Origin: Chloroflexota bacterium
GTDB taxonomy: Bacteria; Chloroflexota; Anaerolineae; 4572-78; J111
Assembly (NCBI GenBank): GCA_016860845.1
Contig: BOKF01000041.1
Location: 10,914-74,913, forward strand
Length of the DNA stretch: 64,000 nt
Direction: 5' to 3'
A program made the position numbers and the translations under genes. The notes beneath the pieces were generated by a model. That model made no database searches and had not been told where the DNA came from. It saw only the letters and a program-made list of their open reading frames with translations. Position 1 is the first letter of the stretch. Each line of letters begins with the position of its first letter. Shown in pieces: positions 31,985 through 39,741 of the stretch.

Positions 31985-32634
31985 GGGGTTTCCTCCCCTT
32001 TTTCTGTACTGAGTTTGCTGGCGGCCATCCCCTTGACCACCTCCAGGGTCATCAGGGCATCCCCGACGGCGCCGTGAGCGCCCTGGGTGGAAACTCCAAA
32101 GTAACGGGCGGCGGTGGTCAGTTTTTGCCAGCGATAATTGCCGCGGTAGTCGCTCCAGTCGCCGTAGAACTTGGCGAACCATTCCATCACGCAATGCCAG
32201 CGGGCCTGGTTGGGGTGATGTTCCCGGCCTATCCCTGACCAATCATGCGGCGCAAACCAGGGGGCCTCGTAATCAATCTCGCAGGCGCGGGCGGATTGCA
32301 AAATAATTCGCTGGTCATAGTCCTTATTGTAAATCAGGACGGTTCGAGGATGGTCCACCATGGTGTTGAGTTCGACCAGGATGTGCCCGAAATTGGGCGC
32401 GTCTTTGACCATCTCGTTGGTGATACCATGCAGGCGTGTGGCGCTGTCGGGGATGGGGCGCTGAGGCTTTACGAGCTGGTCAAGCAGGATTTCGCCGGCC
32501 TTGCCGACGATACCAATCTGGCAAACTTCGGCGTCATACTCCAGGCCGGTCGTCTCGGTGTCGAGCACCACGAAATCAGTTTCCAAAATTTGCCGTGCCC
32601 AAAGAATAGCGCGGTCGCGGGCGGTTGTGCTCAT
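31981..32634 (-). CDS. DnaQ-like 3'-5' exonuclease (DEDDh)
   Basis: A 217-aa protein. FVVLDTETTG (residues 21-30) is the Exo I motif with catalytic Asp25 and Glu27, YNKDYDQRI (about 101-109) the Exo II motif, and QGAHGAVGDALMT (about 183-195) the Exo III motif with His and Asp of the DEDDh class. Length is close to DNA polymerase III epsilon-type exonucleases. It could proofread or process ends during phage replication. The stop overlaps the next GTG, and the start overlaps the preceding gene. Confidence 0.85.
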   Translation of the reverse strand: MSTTARDRAILWARQILETDFVVLDTETTGLEYDAEVCQIGIVGKAGEILLDQLVKPQRPIPDSATRLHGITNEMVKDAPNFGHILVELNTMVDHPRTVLIYNKDYDQRIILQSARACEIDYEAPWFAPHDWSGIGREHHPNQARWHCVMEWFAKFYGDWSDYRGNYRWQKLTTAARYFGVSTQGAHGAVGDALMTLEVVKGMAASKLSTEKGEETP

Positions 32635-33017
32635 TGTTCCCCCAGGGCCTCATTGGCCAGGCGGTATAGTTCGGCGGCGGAGAGGCTGCCGGGCTGCTCC
32701 GGGGCGCCGATGAACAGGGTGATGTTGGCGGTCAGGCGGCGGGCGTAGTCGGCCACCCTGAGCAGGGCCAGGACGTGGGCGCGCTCGGCGGCGAGGTCTT
32801 CACGTAGCTCCTCGATCTGGAACAGGCAGCGGTTGATGGTGGCCGTCAGTTCCTTGTTGTTGGCCTTAAGGGTGATCGCCTGGTGAGCCAGGTCGCCGCG
32901 CTCCAGGTCTAGCCGGCCAATCTGGGCCAGGGCCGTGGCCAGGCGCTGCTCCAGGACGGCGGCGGCCCGTTCCACAGGAAGGTCATTGACGATGTACGGC
33001 GACTGTCGCTCGCTCAT
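32631..33017 (-). CDS. Coiled-coil early protein
   Basis: A 128-aa protein starting MSERQSPYIV; its ATG overlaps the upstream TGA (ATGA). Residues 18-90 are a long helix with heptad pattern (LEQRLATALAQIGRLDLERG; FQIEELREDLAAERAHVLAL). No family was recognised. It follows another coiled-coil protein and precedes the exonuclease, so the three may form one complex. Confidence 0.65.
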   Translation of the reverse strand: MSERQSPYIVNDLPVERAAAVLEQRLATALAQIGRLDLERGDLAHQAITLKANNKELTATINRCLFQIEELREDLAAERAHVLALLRVADYARRLTANITLFIGAPEQPGSLSAAELYRLANEALGEQ

Positions 33018-33424
33018 GGGGACACCTCCGCACCTCTGGCCAGGGCCCTGTGATAGCCGCAGGTGCAGCCGGCTTCGGCGGTGGGGGTTTTGAGCCGGGC
33101 GCAGCCGCGCTGGTGGTCGCCGAACTCCCACAGGTCGGCCCGCAAGCTGCGGACGGTGATCTCCAGCTCGGCAATGCGGGCGCGGGCGGCTGCCCGCTCG
33201 GCGGCCAGGGCGGCGACGATCTGCTCGCTGCCAACCAGGGCGCTGTCCAGCTCGGCGGCCAGGGCGTAGTATTTTTTGGCCGCGGCTTTCCAGAGCGGGG
33301 CCAGGGAGGCCGGCGGGCCGAGGCCGGCGGCGGCCAGGTCGGCCTGGATTTTGGTTTTGGTTTCCAGGAACCACCTGGCGTCGTCCTGCCATTTCTGGAC
33401 GACGGGGTCTGAAATGTGAGGCAT
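33014..33424 (-). CDS. Coiled-coil early protein with Cys-rich end
   Basis: A 136-aa protein with Shine-Dalgarno AAAGGAGA. Residues 8-100 are helical (QKWQDDARWFLETKTKIQAD; AAERAAARARIAELEITVRS). The end has GCARLKTPTAEAGCTCGYHRAL, three Cys and one His, a possible small zinc knuckle. No family was recognised. It lies between the HerA-like ATPase and a second coiled-coil protein. Confidence 0.65.
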   Translation of the reverse strand: MPHISDPVVQKWQDDARWFLETKTKIQADLAAAGLGPPASLAPLWKAAAKKYYALAAELDSALVGSEQIVAALAAERAAARARIAELEITVRSLRADLWEFGDHQRGCARLKTPTAEAGCTCGYHRALARGAEVSP

Positions 33425-33444
33425 AGCAAAAATCTCCTTTTCGG

Positions 33445-34347
33445 TTAATGCTCATTATCGAGCAGGGTTAATTGTTTGATAACATGGGCGTCCGGGAGGC
33501 TGGTCACGGACGGACGGTTGTAGCCGTTGACCTGGGGGATAGGCGTCGCGCCCCAGTCGGGGGTACGGCGGGAGCGGATGCGGACCTGCTCCCAGTAATC
33601 GCCGGCCCAGACGACGAACTCGCCCGGCAGGAAGCGGCGGAGCCGGCTGAAGCTGCGATAGCCGGGCGGCAGGTATTTCTGGATGGCCAGGTAGTCTGAC
33701 TCCAGGCTGAGCTTGCCAAACAGGCGGATGTTGCACGGGCTGATAACGGCCTTGCTGATTTCCTGCGGGCGCTGGGTGGCCAGCGCGGCCAGCAGGCCCA
33801 GGCTGCGGCCCTCGCTCATGACCAGGTCGAGGATAGCCAGGCTTTCAACCTGGTCGCGGGTGGCCCGGCCCTGGGGGGCAAAGTTGTGGGCCTCGTCCAC
33901 AAGGAGCAGAACTGGCCGGGGGTCAAGCTGGGCCAGCTCGTAGACGGCGGTGATCAGGGCGGTAAAGGTCTCGACGGCCAGGCCGCGCTTCTGGCCGCTC
34001 AGGTCGAGGATGAGGGCGTAGTGATCGCGCAGGAGATGGACGGCGAAGCGGCGCGGGTGGTTAAGCACCTCGGACCGGTCGAGATGGGCGCGGCGGGCCG
34101 GGAGGGGATGGTTGGGCAGACCCAGCCGGAGCACGTCGTCACCCAGTTCGCCCAGGCTGGACAGCTCGCCCTTGACATCCACGACCAGGAAGGGCAAGCC
34201 GGCGGCATGGGCCTCCTCGGCCAGGACGGCCAGGAGGGTGCTTTTGCCGGCGCCGGGATTGCCCAGGGCCGCGAGGCGGAAGCCGTCCTGGGCATAGGGC
34301 GGGCCGGCCAAATTAATACGGTAAGTCTCGGATAAATTCAGGTACAT
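33445..34347 (-). CDS. HerA/FtsK-family P-loop ATPase
   Basis: A 300-aa protein. GNPGAGKST (residues 29-37) is the Walker A loop, PVLLLVDEAHNFAPQG (near 144-159) the Walker B with catalytic Glu, and LLAALATQRPQEISKAVISP (about 184-203) the sensor/arginine region typical of DUF87/HerA proteins. Family members are hexameric pumps that move DNA; HerA works with nuclease NurA, but no NurA was recognised. Here it may assist replication or resolve phage DNA together with the DnaQ-like exonuclease. Shine-Dalgarno AAAGGAAG precedes the ATG. Confidence 0.8.
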   Translation of the reverse strand: MYLNLSETYRINLAGPPYAQDGFRLAALGNPGAGKSTLLAVLAEEAHAAGLPFLVVDVKGELSSLGELGDDVLRLGLPNHPLPARRAHLDRSEVLNHPRRFAVHLLRDHYALILDLSGQKRGLAVETFTALITAVYELAQLDPRPVLLLVDEAHNFAPQGRATRDQVESLAILDLVMSEGRSLGLLAALATQRPQEISKAVISPCNIRLFGKLSLESDYLAIQKYLPPGYRSFSRLRRFLPGEFVVWAGDYWEQVRIRSRRTPDWGATPIPQVNGYNRPSVTSLPDAHVIKQLTLLDNEH

Positions 34348-34359
34348 GACACTTCCTTT

Positions 34360-34562
34360 CCGAAAGAAAAAGCGATTTAAGAAATAACCCTCTTCTTTAG
34401 TTGTTTATAAGTAATTAAGAGTCTTTAAAGAATCAATTTCACCAGTGAAATTAGATACAATTTCACCAGTGAAATTAGATACAATTTCACCAGTGAAATT
34501 AGAGACCCTCTCTGTTTTCACCAGTGAAATTAGAGGCCCTCTCTGTTTTCACCAGTGAAATT
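34360..34562. other. Probable replication origin: AT-rich patch plus five iterons
   Basis: Bases 34360-34440 are strongly AT-rich within a GC-rich element, as expected for an unwinding region. They adjoin five palindromic iterons (34435-34562) that abut the initiator-like gene at 34530-35261. A possible leftward promoter for the HerA-like gene (TTCTTT, 17 bases, TATAAA) also lies here, so the same site may control replication and early transcription. Confidence 0.6.
34435..34562. repeat. Five palindromic iterons
   Basis: The core TTTCACCAGTGAAATTAGA occurs five times. The first three (palindrome AATTTCAC-CA-GTGAAATT at 34435, 34459, 34483) are 24 bases apart; the last two (34516, 34547) are 31 bases apart and are separated by CTCTCTG spacers. 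Arms are perfect except for the central CA. Repeated palindromes of this kind bind Rep proteins at plasmid and phage origins. Confidence 0.75.
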
Positions 34563-35261
34563 AGAGGCCCTTAATTTTGCCTCATCTTCGGGCGTCAGCG
34601 GGTCGTCCAGGCGTATCCGCCAGATTGTTTTATCATTCACGGTGCCGCTCCTGGTCGACGAGTAGCGCCGCTTAGTTTCCGAGCGAAGGATGAACCTGGC
34701 GATCAGGACTTTTCGTTCCGGCTCCTGGGGGTTCAGTAACCGCCATGCTTTCAGTCCGCTGACGCCGATGCTCTCTCCCAGGTCCTTGTAGGTGGCCTCG
34801 AAGGTGTCCCGTTTGATGCCGGTCTCTTTGTTCCAGTAGCAGCGGGTCCGCATTTCCCAGATCAGGAGCCACAGCTCCGGCCCCAGGAGCGGTAGCCATT
34901 TTTTGTGGTAGTAGCGCGACGCATAGTGCTGCAAGTCGGGCTGGACGATCTCGTTGTAGGCATCGCGGTACGTGCCGCTAAAAAACAATTCCGGCTGGCC
35001 GGCCTCGGACGGCTCGCCGGGATCAAGCTCAAAGACGATCTCCAACTCGCGCCCGGTGACCCGGGCGACGGCCTGCTCGACCTGGGGCCGGAGGCGGTGT
35101 TCCAGCCAGTCGAGAGCATAAGGGCCGGGGGCCAGTACCTTGAGCGAGCCGTTTTGCTGGATGGCCCGCGTAGCCTGGAGGCAGGTGTCGAAGGTGGCGC
35201 GGGTGATGCTGCCCTTGAGGTCGGCCAGGACATCCGGCCACAGTGAAGGTGATGATGACAA
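34530..35261 (-). CDS. Replication initiator-like protein with DnaA domain I-type N-terminus
   Basis: A 243-aa protein. Residues 5-78 match the DnaA N-terminal (domain I) pattern: LWPDVLADLKGSITRATFDT, then LKVLAPGPYALDWLEHRLRP and VTGRELEIVFEL. DnaA domain I recruits helicase and other partners. The C-terminal part (about 95-230) is a helical, basic region with LLGPELWLLIWEMRTRCYWN and FEATYKDLGESIGVSGLKAW, consistent with winged-helix DNA binding, but it has no AAA+ ATPase. The final 16 codons are made of iteron sequence. TTG start with a perfect Shine-Dalgarno (AGGAGG). It is the first gene of the leftward operon. Confidence 0.7.
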   Translation of the reverse strand: MSSSPSLWPDVLADLKGSITRATFDTCLQATRAIQQNGSLKVLAPGPYALDWLEHRLRPQVEQAVARVTGRELEIVFELDPGEPSEAGQPELFFSGTYRDAYNEIVQPDLQHYASRYYHKKWLPLLGPELWLLIWEMRTRCYWNKETGIKRDTFEATYKDLGESIGVSGLKAWRLLNPQEPERKVLIARFILRSETKRRYSSTRSGTVNDKTIWRIRLDDPLTPEDEAKLRASNFTGENREGL

Positions 35262-35277
35262 AATTACCTCCTATCAT

Positions 35278-35306
35278 TTGTTAAAACAGGACCGGCGTAC
35301 TACAAT
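35278..35306 (+). promoter_or_regulatory. Promoter of the integrase leader
   Basis: TTGTTA (35278-35283) and TACAAT (35301-35306) are separated by exactly 17 bases. It fires rightward from the divergent region between the initiator-like gene and the integrase. Confidence 0.6.
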
Positions 35307-35318
35307 AGGAGGTGACGA

Positions 35319-35408
35319 ATGGGTGGGGCCTATCCGTCAAGCCTCCTGAGCGGCCAGTCCTTCTGGCCGCTTTCCTGTTTATACCCATGCTGCAAAAAAA
35401 TTACATAA
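35319..35408 (+). CDS. Possible 29-aa leader peptide before the integrase
   Basis: ATG at 35319 has a near-perfect Shine-Dalgarno (AGGAGGTGA, six bases away). The frame (MGGAYPSSLL...) ends at TAA 35406-35408, ten bases before the integrase ATG. The terminator stem at 35351-35372 is within its codons, so translation would open it. The arrangement resembles a leader-peptide switch for integrase expression. Confidence 0.4.
   Translation: MGGAYPSSLLSGQSFWPLSCLYPCCKKIT
35350..35383 (+). terminator. Terminator-like hairpin before the integrase
   Basis: AGCGGCCAG and CTGGCCGCT pair around TCCTT, followed by TTTCCTGTTT. It lies 36 bases upstream of the integrase start and inside the leader frame. 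Confidence 0.55.
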
Positions 35409-35418
35409 GGGGTGGAAA

Positions 35419-36369
35419 ATGGAACTTGTTTTTGTTGTCGCCGAAGACGACATGAGCTGGCACATGGACCTCTTTCTCCGAGTCAAGCGGGCGGCCCGGC
35501 AGCCGCGCACGGTCGAATGGTACGAAGCCGCGCTGCGATCCTTTCAGGACGTGGCTGGCGGCGAGTGGCCGCCCGGGCCGGCCCACCTGCTGGCTTTCCT
35601 GGAAACGTTCGAGATACGGAAGTTATCCGACGCCAGCCGGAACACCTATTTCCGGGCGGTGCGGGCCTGGCTCAACTGGCTGTACCGGAACCGCTTTATC
35701 CAGCACAACCCGCTTGATTTTATTGACGGCCCCGGCGCGGCCCGGCTGCTGCCCAAGGCTCCGCCGCCGGCCGACGTGGCCCGGCTGCTGGCGACGGTCG
35801 AGGCGAGAGCCGATAGCTGGCAGGATTGGCGCGACCTGGCCCTGTTCAGCCTGGCCCTGGACACCGGCGCGCGGATCGGCGAGCTGGCCGCGATGGACCT
35901 GGGCGATATTGACCTGGGCCAGCAGGAGATCATGGTCTACGGGGCCAAGGACAGGACCGAGCGCGTGGTGGAGTTTGACGATTCCGCCGCGCGGGACCTG
36001 GGGCGCTGGCTGCGACAGCGGGCGGCCCTGAAGCCGGCGCGGACGCTGCGGCGTCTTTTTCTGAGCAACTACCGGGCCATGGGGCTGCGGCCGCTGACTC
36101 ACTGGGGCATGCGCCTGCGCTTGAAGTTTTGGCAGATGCGGGCGGGAATTGCGCCGTTCCGTTTCCACGGCTTTCGCCACGCCTATGCCATTTACAGCCT
36201 GCGCAACAACGCCAACCTGCTGGACATCAAGGACCAGATGGGCCACGCCTCGATCAAAACGACGGCGATCTACCTGGAGGTGGTCAACAACAACCGCAAG
36301 GAGCGGCACCGCCAGACCAGCCCGCGCAAGAACCTGCCCCGGATTGACGGGGAGCAGACTTTGTGCTAA
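35419..36369 (+). CDS. Tyrosine recombinase (phage integrase)
   Basis: A 316-aa protein of the XerC/D-like tyrosine recombinase family. An N-terminal SAM-like core-binding domain (about 14-100, MSWHMDLFLRVKRAARQPRT) precedes the catalytic domain with Arg152 (DTGARIGELA), Lys177 (GAKDRTE), His250 and Arg253 (FHGFRHAYAI), His276 (MGHASIKTT) and nucleophile Tyr285 (AIYLEV). All catalytic residues are present. It cuts and rejoins DNA at attachment sites; the neighbouring tRNA-Arg is the likely target. Shine-Dalgarno AGGGGTGG precedes the ATG, downstream of a leader hairpin. Confidence 0.92.
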   Translation: MELVFVVAEDDMSWHMDLFLRVKRAARQPRTVEWYEAALRSFQDVAGGEWPPGPAHLLAFLETFEIRKLSDASRNTYFRAVRAWLNWLYRNRFIQHNPLDFIDGPGAARLLPKAPPPADVARLLATVEARADSWQDWRDLALFSLALDTGARIGELAAMDLGDIDLGQQEIMVYGAKDRTERVVEFDDSAARDLGRWLRQRAALKPARTLRRLFLSNYRAMGLRPLTHWGMRLRLKFWQMRAGIAPFRFHGFRHAYAIYSLRNNANLLDIKDQMGHASIKTTAIYLEVVNNNRKERHRQTSPRKNLPRIDGEQTLC

Positions 36370-36379
36370 TATCCCGGCC

Positions 36380-36415
36380 AAATAAAAACAGCCATCGCAC
36401 CTGACGTGCAATGGC
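36380..36415 (-). terminator. Minus-strand terminator between integrase and tRNA
   Basis: GCCATCGCAC (36391-36400) and GTGCAATGGC (36406-36415) pair with one mismatch around CTGAC. On the minus strand a TTTTTATTT tract follows the stem, so it ends leftward transcripts; it lacks a T-run for the integrase transcript. Confidence 0.55.
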
Positions 36416-36422
36416 CTGGTAA

Positions 36423-36495
<73 letters not shown>

Positions 36496-36518
36496 CTGAC
36501 CAAGATGCTCAATACAAA

Positions 36519-36553
36519 GAAGCTCCATTTGAATTTGATGGAGCTTCTTTTTG
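36519..36553 (+). terminator. tRNA-Arg terminator
   Basis: GAAGCTCCAT (36519-36528) and ATGGAGCTTC (36538-36547) form a perfect 10-bp stem with a TTGAATTTG loop, followed by five or more Ts. Confidence 0.85.
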
Positions 36554-36597
36554 TCTCATCTGCCAGCAATTTGTCAGAAGATTGTCAGAAGAATTTA

Positions 36598-36627
36598 TTG
36601 ACTTACCCGTCTACTTTGTGATATTCT
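36598..36627 (+). promoter_or_regulatory. Promoter of the secreted PKD/kelch gene
   Basis: TTGACT (36598-36603) and TATTCT (36622-36627) with an 18-base spacer, about 190 bases before the ATG at 36817. Confidence 0.45.
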
Positions 36628-36816
36628 GCACAGTATATTCGCATTAATGTCAGCCTGCTATAGTGACTCCTGCTCATAAGGTGTGGCTGCGGCTTGATTT
36701 TGAGCGTCTGCTTGGCCAGACTCCGGCGATGACAATTAAATAGTCTGCTGTCGCAAAGTTTAAACCTAACCGTTCAGCACTGTTCACCAATCACTACTTC
36801 CCGGAAAGGATTTCCC

Positions 36817-39678
36817 ATGCCCCGGTTTGAACTCATTATCCGTCTCGTTGTTGTTGCAGCCTTCTTATTAGCCTCGTGTCCGGCAGCCGTTTCAGCCAAT
36901 CCTGGCAAACGCCCGGTTTACCTAATCCAAGAGCGACCCGCTCCCCTTGTCGCGCCTGCCCCATCAGCAGTCATCCCTGCGAAAAAAACTGTAAACCATC
37001 CTGCCGGTATATCTGCGCCTGCTCTCGCTGCGACGGCTTTCGTCTCGCCAACCGGAACCATTACCCCCACCGATTCTGTTTTTCTACCTCTTATCAATAA
37101 ATTAGCCACCTATCCACCAATGGAAGTTCCCCGTAGCCTGCTAATCATCAATAAGACCGCCCCGGCCACCACTACGATGGGCGCGCCGATTACCTATACC
37201 CTCAGGATTACTAATATCGGGCTTGCTCCGGCGGAAAATCTGGTCATTACCGATGCCATTCCCGCCGGAGCCACCTATGTGAGCGGCGGGATGGCGGCCA
37301 ACGGCGTGGTAAGCTGGGTCGTACCCGTGCTGAACAGCGGCGCTGCCGTTCAGGCCAGTTTCGTGGTCACAGCAACGACAACGATTACCAACAGCGACTA
37401 TCGGGTTTCGGCCAGCGACGGAGTCTCAGCTAGTGGAGCAACACCCGTGGTAACGGTTATTCAGCGCCCCCCTGAAGCTCACTTTACGGCTGACCCCCAA
37501 ACCGGCCCCATCCCTCTGACTGTTACTTTTACCAACACTTCAAGCGAAGCGACCAGCTTTCACTGGAATTTTGGCGATGGCATCACCAGCACCCTGCTGA
37601 GTCCTACCCATACTTATACCCAAACCGGGGTTTATACTGTCACCCTGAATGCAAGTGGACCGGCAGGCAGCGCTGCGGCTGCAACGGTCATAACCGCGAC
37701 CGATGAAACCATTAATGGCTTGAACGTTACTACTGACAGCCCTACGATGATAAATCAGGCCACTACATTTACGGCAACAACCGTAGCGGGTCGCCCTACC
37801 CTCTATGCCTGGGATTTTGGCGATGGCAGCCAGGTGGCCGGCAACGAGCGGGTCGTAACGCATACCTATCCGGCCATCGGCAGCTATACCACCGTGCTCA
37901 CTGCCAGCAACTCTGTCAGTGTAATCACGGCGACCACCTCGGTTTCCATTACCGGGGCGGCTGACCTGGCCATTGGCAAGAATGCGCCGATCAGTATTAG
38001 AGCCGGCGACCCCATTACCTATACCCTGACCGTCAGCAACAACGGCACCCTGACGGCGACCAACCTGGTCATTACCGATGTTCTGCCTGCCGGGGCAAAT
38101 TATGTCAGTGGCGGGACGCCAGCCGGGGCTGCCGTAAACTGGACGATAGATACGTTAGCGCCGGGCAGCAACGTCGCCCTGGAATTGATCGTGACGGCGA
38201 CCGAGACGATCACCAACAGTGAGTATCAGGTTTCTGCGGATGGGGGCTTGGCGGCAGTGGGCCAGGCAGCGGTTGTAACATTGGTTTATCCGCCGGTTAC
38301 GGTTGACTTCGCCGCCGCACCTCTCAGCGGGATTGTCCCCCTGACCGTTACGTTTGCCAACAGTTCCACCAACGCTATCCATTATCTGTGGGAGTTTGGC
38401 GACACTCTGACCAGCACCGAGGTCAGCCCAGCGCACAGTTACACCCAGGCCGGTATCTACTCCATAACATTGACTGCCACCGGCTTAAGCGGCAGCGAAA
38501 CTTTGACCCGCCCGAATTATCTAACTCTTTATGAACCGCTCGTGGCCGAATTTATGGCTACCCCCCTCACCGGTCCAGTCCCTTTAACTGTTACCTTTGT
38601 CAACAGTTCAACCGGCGCATCCGGCTATGTCTGGGATTTCGGCGACGGTATAACCGACACTGCTGTCAGTCCTACCCATGTCTATACCCAAGCCGGGGTG
38701 TATACGGTCACTTTGAACGCCGGCAACGGGATATTCACAAACTCCTTGACTCAGAGCAGCTTTATTACTACTACCCTGCCGATTACGAGGGCATGGACAC
38801 AGATGGCTCCAATTACGCCTTCGCCTCCTATTATCGACGAGCACAGCATGGCCTACGACAGCGCCCGGGCCAGGGTAGTGCTCTACGGCGGCAATGCCGG
38901 CGGCTGGCCTTATGAACAGACTACCTGGGAATTTGACGGAACTGGCTGGGTTGCCATCCCCACGACCGCCCAGCCAGAAGCCCGCTACGGGGCAGGGCTG
39001 GCCTATGACCCGCTGCGCCAGGTGACAATCCTTTTCGGCGGCAGTGATGAAACCGATACGGCTCTGAACCAGACCTGGGAATATACCCGTACCGACTGGG
39101 TCCAGGTCTTCCCCACGACCTCGCCCTTGAGCCGCACCTATCACAGCTTAGCCGCGAACCCGGCCAGCGGCGCCGTTTACCTTTTTGGCGGCAACCAGGG
39201 GGACATCCATCTCAACGATCTGTGGGCTTATCAGAACGGGGCTTGGCAGGAAATCCAGGGTAGCGGAAACCGTCCGATCAGCCGGACCCTGGCGGCTATG
39301 ACTTACGATCCAGACAAGAACCGCTTATTACTCTTTGGCGGGCGCAGCGCCGCCGGGACCCTGCTGGCCGACCTGTGGAGCTTCGATCTTGTGGCCGAAA
39401 CGTGGCAGGAACTGGCGACTGGAGGCGAAGGCGGCCCGCCCGCCCGCATGGCCCATACCCTGACTTACGATGCCGCCGCCGGCAACGCTGTCCTGGCCGG
39501 CGGCGTGAGCGGTGACGGCGACAGCTTGCTGGACGATACCTGGCACTACCGGGATCAGGCAGGCTGGACGGAAGTTACCGCGACAACAGGTTTGCCGGAG
39601 TCGGATTATCACCAGGCGGTTTATGACGGCCATGCCATCCTCCTGTTCTCGCACGGAGAGGTCTGGAAGTATGAATAG
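36817..39678 (+). CDS. Secreted DUF11/PKD/kelch surface protein
   Basis: A 953-aa protein with signal peptide (about 1-28, MPRFELIIRLVVVAAFLLAS then CPAAVSA). Domains in order: DUF11 (about 105-215), PKD (218-293), PKD-like (294-378), DUF11 (383-490), PKD (494-570), PKD (575-650), and a C-terminal kelch/galactose oxidase-like propeller (660-953) with repeats such as VVLYGGNAGG, VTILFGGSDE, AVYLFGGNQG and LLLFGGRSA. PKD domains show WNFGDG/WDFGDG cores. These modules bind protein or glycan at the cell surface; an enzymatic role is not evident. No anchor is visible. The giant RHS gene follows and shares DUF11 and PKD modules. Confidence 0.85.
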   Translation: MPRFELIIRLVVVAAFLLASCPAAVSANPGKRPVYLIQERPAPLVAPAPSAVIPAKKTVNHPAGISAPALAATAFVSPTGTITPTDSVFLPLINKLATYPPMEVPRSLLIINKTAPATTTMGAPITYTLRITNIGLAPAENLVITDAIPAGATYVSGGMAANGVVSWVVPVLNSGAAVQASFVVTATTTITNSDYRVSASDGVSASGATPVVTVIQRPPEAHFTADPQTGPIPLTVTFTNTSSEATSFHWNFGDGITSTLLSPTHTYTQTGVYTVTLNASGPAGSAAAATVITATDETINGLNVTTDSPTMINQATTFTATTVAGRPTLYAWDFGDGSQVAGNERVVTHTYPAIGSYTTVLTASNSVSVITATTSVSITGAADLAIGKNAPISIRAGDPITYTLTVSNNGTLTATNLVITDVLPAGANYVSGGTPAGAAVNWTIDTLAPGSNVALELIVTATETITNSEYQVSADGGLAAVGQAAVVTLVYPPVTVDFAAAPLSGIVPLTVTFANSSTNAIHYLWEFGDTLTSTEVSPAHSYTQAGIYSITLTATGLSGSETLTRPNYLTLYEPLVAEFMATPLTGPVPLTVTFVNSSTGASGYVWDFGDGITDTAVSPTHVYTQAGVYTVTLNAGNGIFTNSLTQSSFITTTLPITRAWTQMAPITPSPPIIDEHSMAYDSARARVVLYGGNAGGWPYEQTTWEFDGTGWVAIPTTAQPEARYGAGLAYDPLRQVTILFGGSDETDTALNQTWEYTRTDWVQVFPTTSPLSRTYHSLAANPASGAVYLFGGNQGDIHLNDLWAYQNGAWQEIQGSGNRPISRTLAAMTYDPDKNRLLLFGGRSAAGTLLADLWSFDLVAETWQELATGGEGGPPARMAHTLTYDAAAGNAVLAGGVSGDGDSLLDDTWHYRDQAGWTEVTATTGLPESDYHQAVYDGHAILLFSHGEVWKYE

Positions 39679-39685
39679 CCTCCGG

Positions 39686-39704
39686 AGCCGGCAGCCCGGC
39701 TTTC
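39686..39704 (+). terminator. Weak terminator-like hairpin
   Basis: AGCCGG (39686-39691) and CCGGCT (39696-39701) pair around CAGC, followed by TTCTT. The stem is short, so it may only reduce read-through into the RHS gene 40 bases later. Confidence 0.35.
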
Positions 39705-39741
39705 TTATCTCCCCATTTTAAGCAGCAACCGAGGTCCAAAG

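Larger units (their letters stand above)
36497..36816. other. Intergenic region: tRNA terminator, tandem repeat, promoter
   Basis: No gene is seen. It contains the tRNA terminator (36519-36553), a tandem repeat TTGTCAGAAGA twice (36571-36592), a promoter (36598-36627), and a hairpin-forming GGAAAGGATTTCC (36804-36816) with the Shine-Dalgarno of the next gene. The tandem copies could be integrase arm sites or regulator sites. Confidence 0.6.

Noticed and set aside
34435..34562. CRISPR array or tandem terminators
   Set aside because: Spacers are only 6-15 bases and similar to each other; the palindromic unit fits iterons or operators.
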